Source: DASPXK01 sp035637315
GTDB lineage: Bacteria; Chloroflexota; UBA6077; JACCZL01
DNA: 9,545 nucleotides
NCBI GenBank assembly: GCA_035637315.1
Contig: DASPXK010000080.1
Span: 1-9,545 of the forward strand
Direction of reading: 5' to 3'
In this document: piece by piece, positions 5,729 through 9,545 of the stretch
Layout: each line of letters starts with the position of its first letter
Numbering within the stretch: position 1 is the stretch's first letter
Position numbers and translations under genes: made by a program
Notes under the pieces: generated by a model
Told to the model about the DNA's origin: nothing
The model's input: only the letters and a program-made list of their open reading frames with translations
Databases searched by the model: none

Positions 5729-6955
5729 CTACCGGAGGGGCCACAGCACCAAGCCGGCCGCGCCGGCCGCCAGCACCAGGACCGGCTCGGTCAGCTTGAA
5801 GCGCCAGAGCAAGCCCAGGCTAGCCAGAGCGATGGCGCCGGTCGGTAGGTCGTAGATCGCGCGCTGACCCAGCACCACGACCGCGCCGGCGATCGCGCCG
5901 GTCGCGGCCGCGGTCGCGCCGGCCACGAACGCTCTGAGCTGGGCGTTGTCGCGGTGGCGCTTGAACCATGGAGCCGGCACGATGGTCAGGATGTACACGG
6001 GCAGGAAGATTCCGATGGCCGCCATCGTCGCCCCGCCCAGGCCAGCGACCAGGTACCCGATGAAGGCCACGGTGATCACGACCGGGCCCGGCGTGATCAT
6101 CGCCACGGCCACCGCGTCGACGAACTGGTGCTCGTTCAACCAACCGAACTGCTGGACCACGCCCTGGTAGAGAAAGGGCACGATCGCCAGCCCGCTGCCA
6201 AAGACGAAGGCGCCAGCCTTGGCGAAGAACAACAGGATCTGGATCAGCACCTCGGTCGTGGACCCGCCTGGGGCCGGTGCAATCTGCAGCAGCGGCAGCG
6301 CCAGATCGCTCGCGGCCGGTAGAGCGGCCATCATGAAGGCCAGCCGCGCCTTGAGCCAGGCCGGGGGCGCCCTGGCCAGCAGGACCGCCAGACCCGCCAG
6401 GATGAAGAATTCGGCCAGCTCGGCCTGGGCCCAGACCGTGACGAACGCCAGCCCGGCGAAGACCGCCCACAACAGCGGGTCGCGTTTGTTCGTCGAGCGG
6501 GCGAGCTTGTACGCGGCGATGGCGATGATGGCGATGACCGCCGCCCCGATCCCGTAGAACGCGGCCTGCATCCACCACAACCCGCCATACGCCACATACA
6601 GCGCCGAGATGGCCACCACCATCAGGAACGACGGCAGGACGAAGGTCAGTCCGACCAGCGTGGCACCGACGATTCCGGCCTGAAAGTACCCGATCGCGAT
6701 GGCCGTCTGAGCGGCGAGCGGACCGGGCATGATCTGAGCTAGCGCTAAGGCCAGTTTGTAAGTCTCCTCGTCGACCCAGGCGCGCCGCTCGACCAGGTCG
6801 CGATGCATGAAGCCAACCAGCGCGGGCGGTCCGCCGAAGCCGACCGTGCCGAGTTTCAAGAAGTAGCCGGCCAGCGGCCACAGCCCGGCCTGGCTCTCGG
6901 CTCGGCTCGACGTTTCGGGGCGCTCTGATTCGTCGCCGGCCCGCTCCGCGCTCAT
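5729..6955 (-). CDS. chrA: Chromate transporter (CHR family, two-domain)
   Basis: 408 residues, the length of the long two-domain CHR proteins. The first CHR domain is about 26-200, with FGGP at 40-43 and MPGP at 76-79. The second is about 235-405, with FGSG at 252-255 and TPGP at 288-291. Some ten hydrophobic segments are visible. A short acidic/polar N-terminus (1-25) precedes the first segment. Characterised ChrA proteins export chromate at the inner membrane, but many family members have no tested substrate, so anion specificity is open. The ATG (6955-6953) overlaps the stop of the ABC gene (ATGA). The gene is therefore the third of a coupled ABC-ABC-CHR unit. Its TAG stop lies at the edge of a palindromic repeat. 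No ChrB-type regulator is present. Confidence 0.9.
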   Translation of the reverse strand: MSAERAGDESERPETSSRAESQAGLWPLAGYFLKLGTVGFGGPPALVGFMHRDLVERRAWVDEETYKLALALAQIMPGPLAAQTAIAIGYFQAGIVGATLVGLTFVLPSFLMVVAISALYVAYGGLWWMQAAFYGIGAAVIAIIAIAAYKLARSTNKRDPLLWAVFAGLAFVTVWAQAELAEFFILAGLAVLLARAPPAWLKARLAFMMAALPAASDLALPLLQIAPAPGGSTTEVLIQILLFFAKAGAFVFGSGLAIVPFLYQGVVQQFGWLNEHQFVDAVAVAMITPGPVVITVAFIGYLVAGLGGATMAAIGIFLPVYILTIVPAPWFKRHRDNAQLRAFVAGATAAATGAIAGAVVVLGQRAIYDLPTGAIALASLGLLWRFKLTEPVLVLAAGAAGLVLWPLR

Positions 6956-8799
6956 GGGTCAGCGACGTCTCCGTCGGTCCGCCACTCCCAGCCCGCCTCC
7001 TCAAGTTCGACCAGCGCGGCGCAGCGCCCGCCTCGCCGGACCAGCGCATCGGGCGGTCCTTCCTCGACGATCCGGCCGGCCTCGAGGACTACTACCCGAT
7101 CGGCCTCTCGAGCGGTGGACAGACGGTGGGCTACCGTCAGCACGGCGCAACCGCGCCCCAACGCCCCCGAGCGCAGCGCCGCCCGAAAGGCGGCGTCGCT
7201 GGCGCTGTCGATGGCCGCGGTCGCCTCGTCGAGCAAGAGCACGGCCGGTTCACAGACGAGCGCGCGGGTCAGCGCCAGCAGCTGGAGCTGCCCGGCCGAG
7301 AGCTGCACGCCGCTCCCTCGCCCGGCCCCGCTCAGCGGGGTGTCGTAGGCTCTGGGCAGCGCGTGGACGAACGTGTCGGCGCCGGTCACCGTGGCGGCCC
7401 GCTCGAGAGCATCGCCTTCGATAGAAGCATCGTACAGTGTCAAGTTGTCCGCCACGCTGCCACTGAACAGGTGGACCATTTGCGGCACCGCCCCGATCGC
7501 CCGACGCCGTTGGGACGCGTCCAGCGTGCGCGGGTCCACGCCTGCCACCCGTACGCTGCCCGACCAGGCTGCGTACAGGCCGCCCAGCAAGTGGATGGCG
7601 CTGCTCTTGCCCGCCCCGGTCCGGCCGACGAGTGCGACGTGCTCGCTCGGCCTGACCGCTAGCGACACGTCGTGTAGCACCGGCCGGCCGGGCAGGTAGC
7701 CGAACGTCACCCCGCGCAGCTCGATCGCCGGGGCAGACGAGGCTGCCTCTGGTGGCCGGACGGCTGCGGGATGCCGCGCCTGGCCACCGTCCAAGCCATC
7801 GCCGGCCTGGTCGGCGGGCTCAGTCAGTACCTGGAAGATGCGCTCGGCGCCCGAGAGCGCGCTCTGGACGGTCTGCCACTCGTCGCCGAGCGCAGTGATC
7901 GGTTTGAAGAAGCGCTGGAACAGCAGCACAAACGCCGTCAACGTGCCGAGCGAGATGTCCCAGGAGGCGAACAGGTCGCCCGTGCCGGCCCACAGCAGCA
8001 GCGCGGTGGCCGCCGCGGCCAGGATCGCCACGCTCGGCTGATACAGCGCCGCGTAGAATGTAGCCCGGTTGAAAGCCGCCAGCGTCTGGCGGAGCGCCAG
8101 TCGGAAGCGGTGGACGAAGGCCGCCTGGCGGTGAAAAGCGCGAATCACCTCCACCCCGCCCAGGTCTTCCTGCAGATGCGAGTTGAGCAGACCGACCGCC
8201 GCTCGGTTGTCTCGCTCGGCCGCCCTGACGCGAATCTGGAAGCGCCGGGTGAGGACCGCCAGCGGCGGCGCGACCAGCGTGGCGACCAGGGCCAGCGGCG
8301 GACTCAAGGCGACCATCGCAACCGAGACTGTCGCCAGCCTGAGCAGATCGGCGACTGCCTTTGCCACACCCGAGGTGAACAGGGTGTCGATCGTCTCCAC
8401 GTCCGCCGTGCAGCGACTGATAACGTCGCCGAGCGAGGTCTGGTCGTAATAGCTGATCGGAAGTCGTTGAAGATGGCCGAAGAGGCGGACCCGCAACGTG
8501 TGCAAGGCGCCCTGCGCGGCGACGGCGGTCAGGTAGGTCGCGAACGCGGCGGTCCCTTCCGCCGCCATCGTCGCTGCCAGGTAAAGCGCGGCCAGCGCCA
8601 GCAGGCCGTCCGCCCGGCCTGGTGCAAGGTGCTCGTCCACGATCCGTCTCACGAGCAGCGGAGGCACCAGCTCGAGCAGCGCCGCCAGCAGCACCATCCC
8701 GCCGACCAGCGCCAACAGCCAGCGCCACGGCCGCAGGATCGATCCGATCTGGCGGAGGGCTCCGGCTGGCGGGGGCGCCGCCCGCCCGACGCCGGTCAC
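6952..8799 (-). CDS. ABC exporter half-transporter, canonical-ATPase subunit of a heterodimer
   Basis: 615 residues: an ABC_membrane domain (about 20-325, six predicted segments) then an ATPase domain (about 358-600). Seen are A-loop Tyr368, Walker A GRTGAGKSS (392-400), Q-loop Gln440 in VPQMVHLFSGSVADNL, signature LSAGQLQLLALTRAL (500-514), Walker B VLLLDEATAAIDS (520-532) with catalytic Glu525, and His558 in VAHRLST. The signature has Ala instead of the second-position Gly, as in TM288/BmrD-type subunits, which carry LSQGQ there. That weakens the site formed with the partner's Walker motifs while this subunit keeps its own Glu. The linker between domains (about 327-357) is unusually long and Ala/Pro/Gly-rich. 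The GTG start (8799-8797) overlaps the stop of the other subunit (GTGA). It probably exports a drug or lipid-like compound; the substrate is unknown. Confidence 0.9.
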   Translation of the reverse strand: MTGVGRAAPPPAGALRQIGSILRPWRWLLALVGGMVLLAALLELVPPLLVRRIVDEHLAPGRADGLLALAALYLAATMAAEGTAAFATYLTAVAAQGALHTLRVRLFGHLQRLPISYYDQTSLGDVISRCTADVETIDTLFTSGVAKAVADLLRLATVSVAMVALSPPLALVATLVAPPLAVLTRRFQIRVRAAERDNRAAVGLLNSHLQEDLGGVEVIRAFHRQAAFVHRFRLALRQTLAAFNRATFYAALYQPSVAILAAAATALLLWAGTGDLFASWDISLGTLTAFVLLFQRFFKPITALGDEWQTVQSALSGAERIFQVLTEPADQAGDGLDGGQARHPAAVRPPEAASSAPAIELRGVTFGYLPGRPVLHDVSLAVRPSEHVALVGRTGAGKSSAIHLLGGLYAAWSGSVRVAGVDPRTLDASQRRRAIGAVPQMVHLFSGSVADNLTLYDASIEGDALERAATVTGADTFVHALPRAYDTPLSGAGRGSGVQLSAGQLQLLALTRALVCEPAVLLLDEATAAIDSASDAAFRAALRSGALGRGCAVLTVAHRLSTAREADRVVVLEAGRIVEEGPPDALVRRGGRCAALVELEEAGWEWRTDGDVADP

Positions 8800-9545
8800 C
8801 TGACGGCCTCCAGAGCTGGGCTGGTAGCGGGTGACGCGACCGTCCGCGCTGCCAGACGCTGGGCGCGGAAGATGCGTGCGTACAGCCCGTCGGCCTCCAT
8901 CAGCCGCTCGTGGGTGCCTTGCTCGACGATCTGGCCATCGCCCAGCACCACCACCAGGTCAGCCTGAGGAAAAGCCGCCAATCGATGCGAGCAGAGCAGC
9001 AGCGTCGCGCGCCGCCCTGGCGGGGCCGAGGGCCCGAACGCCTCGCGCAGGCCAGCCACGATCCTGGCTTCGGTGTCCAGGTCGACCGCGGAGAATGGGT
9101 CGTCCAGCACTATCAGGCCAGGCGTCCCATGCGGGGCGGCTGCTAGCGCTCGCGCCAGGGCGATCCGCTGGCGCTGGCCACCGGAAACGCGAATCCCAAG
9201 CTCGCCGATCTCGGTCTCCAGATCAGCCGGAAAGGCGCGCAGGTCTTCCGCCAGCGCCGCAAGCCGGATCGAGTGTTGGACCGTGTCCGCCGGGTTGCCC
9301 ACGCCCCCTCCCCCAACCCCCTCCCCCAAGCTTGGGGGAGGGGGTTGGGGGGGTGGGGGCGTCGCGGAACGATCGCCCTCGAACAGCCGCACGTTGTCAC
9401 GCACGGTCCCCGAGAAGAGATACGCGTCCTGGGGCAGGTACCCAGTTCGAGCTGCCCGCTCAGCGGGCGGAATCTCCTCGACAGGCCGGCCGTCGAACAG
9501 GACCTGACCTGCCTCCAACGGGTACAGCCCGAGCACAGCCCGAGC
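8796..9545 (-). CDS. ABC exporter half-transporter, degenerate-site subunit (5' end cut off)
   Basis: 249 residues are visible; the frame stays open to the right edge, so the GTG at 9536 is internal and the membrane domain and Walker A lie outside. The fragment opens ARAVLGLYPLEAGQVLFDG, normal just after Walker A. Then come the Q-loop YLPQDAYLFSGTVRDNVRLF, a normal signature VSGGQRQRIALARAL, Walker B GLIVLDDPFSAVD with Asp where the catalytic Glu should be, and SHRLAAF with the H-loop His kept. Asp for Glu marks the non-canonical half of heterodimeric exporters (TM287, BmrC), and the downstream gene supplies the complementary subunit. Between NVRLFEGDRS and RLAALAEDL lies an extra ATPPPPQPPPPSLGEGV-type stretch encoded by a palindrome, at a loop where relatives have only a few residues. 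The TGA stop overlaps the next gene's GTG. Confidence 0.88.
   Translation of the reverse strand, partial: ARAVLGLYPLEAGQVLFDGRPVEEIPPAERAARTGYLPQDAYLFSGTVRDNVRLFEGDRSATPPPPQPPPPSLGEGVGGGGVGNPADTVQHSIRLAALAEDLRAFPADLETEIGELGIRVSGGQRQRIALARALAAAPHGTPGLIVLDDPFSAVDLDTEARIVAGLREAFGPSAPPGRRATLLLCSHRLAAFPQADLVVVLGDGQIVEQGTHERLMEADGLYARIFRAQRLAARTVASPATSPALEAVR
9301..9362. repeat. In-gene palindromic element, copy 2
   Basis: A 62-base palindrome is centred on AAGCTT (9328-9333) with no loop. Pairing is perfect from 9310 to 9351. The outer ends (ACGCCCCC and GGGGGCGT) also match after a one-base change and two extra bases. It lies inside the ABC subunit gene and is read in frame on the minus strand, giving PPPPQPPPPSLGEG and then a Gly-rich run. 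The core matches copy 1 (CCCAACCCCCTC-CCCAA-CTTGGG-GAGGGGG) and is in the same frame. Confidence 0.88.

Noticed and set aside
5820..7049. 409-codon minus-strand open frame overlapping the CHR transporter
   Set aside because: Arg/Gly/Pro-rich shadow in another frame of a well-supported membrane protein gene, spanning two real genes without any motif.
7771..8967. 398-codon plus-strand open frame antisense to the ABC genes
   Set aside because: It is Gln/Arg-rich with no domain or membrane pattern and lies opposite a clear ABC transporter. Long antisense frames are expected at this GC content.

Overview
The window is GC-rich, gene-dense bacterial chromosome with short intergenic gaps, 4-bp stop/start overlaps, GTG starts and several families of GC-rich palindromes. 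I infer an uncultured Chloroflexota (Thermomicrobia-like or related) from the palindrome types and the gene styles. No rRNA or other marker is present, so this is a moderate-confidence guess, and an actinobacterium-like lineage is the main alternative.

Layout. (1) Bases 1-1110, minus strand: a two-gene unit with a tandem-GNAT acetyltransferase resembling mycothiol synthase (MshD), followed 11 bp later by the first 34 codons of a phosphoribosyltransferase that runs off the left edge. (2) Bases 1111-1342: a divergent control region with a LacI-type operator-like palindrome, candidate promoters and a 55-bp palindromic repeat. (3) Bases 1343-5655, plus strand: an RmlD-like SDR reductase, thioredoxin, a secreted lipoprotein of the PQQ-type glucose/sorbosone dehydrogenase family, and a multi-pass PMT/ArnT-like glycosyltransferase whose GTG start overlaps the dehydrogenase stop. 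(4) Bases 5656-5728: a convergent junction made almost wholly of two palindromes. (5) Bases 5729-9545, minus strand: an operon of two ABC exporter half-transporters and a chromate-type (CHR family) transporter, joined by 4-bp overlaps. The two ABC subunits have complementary degenerate motifs (Asp in place of the catalytic Glu in one, LSAGQ signature in the other). This is the arrangement of heterodimeric exporters such as TM287/288 and BmrCD.

The most interesting signal is that one palindrome family sits inside two unrelated coding genes, the glycosyltransferase and the ABC subunit. It is read in the same frame in both, adding a P-Q-P-P-x-P-x-L-G-E-G peptide at a predicted loop without breaking either protein. 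Other palindromes supply or touch the stop codons of neighbouring genes. This resembles the in-gene palindromic elements known from Rickettsia, but in a different lineage and with different sequences. No CRISPR array, tRNA, rRNA, transposase or phage gene was seen.
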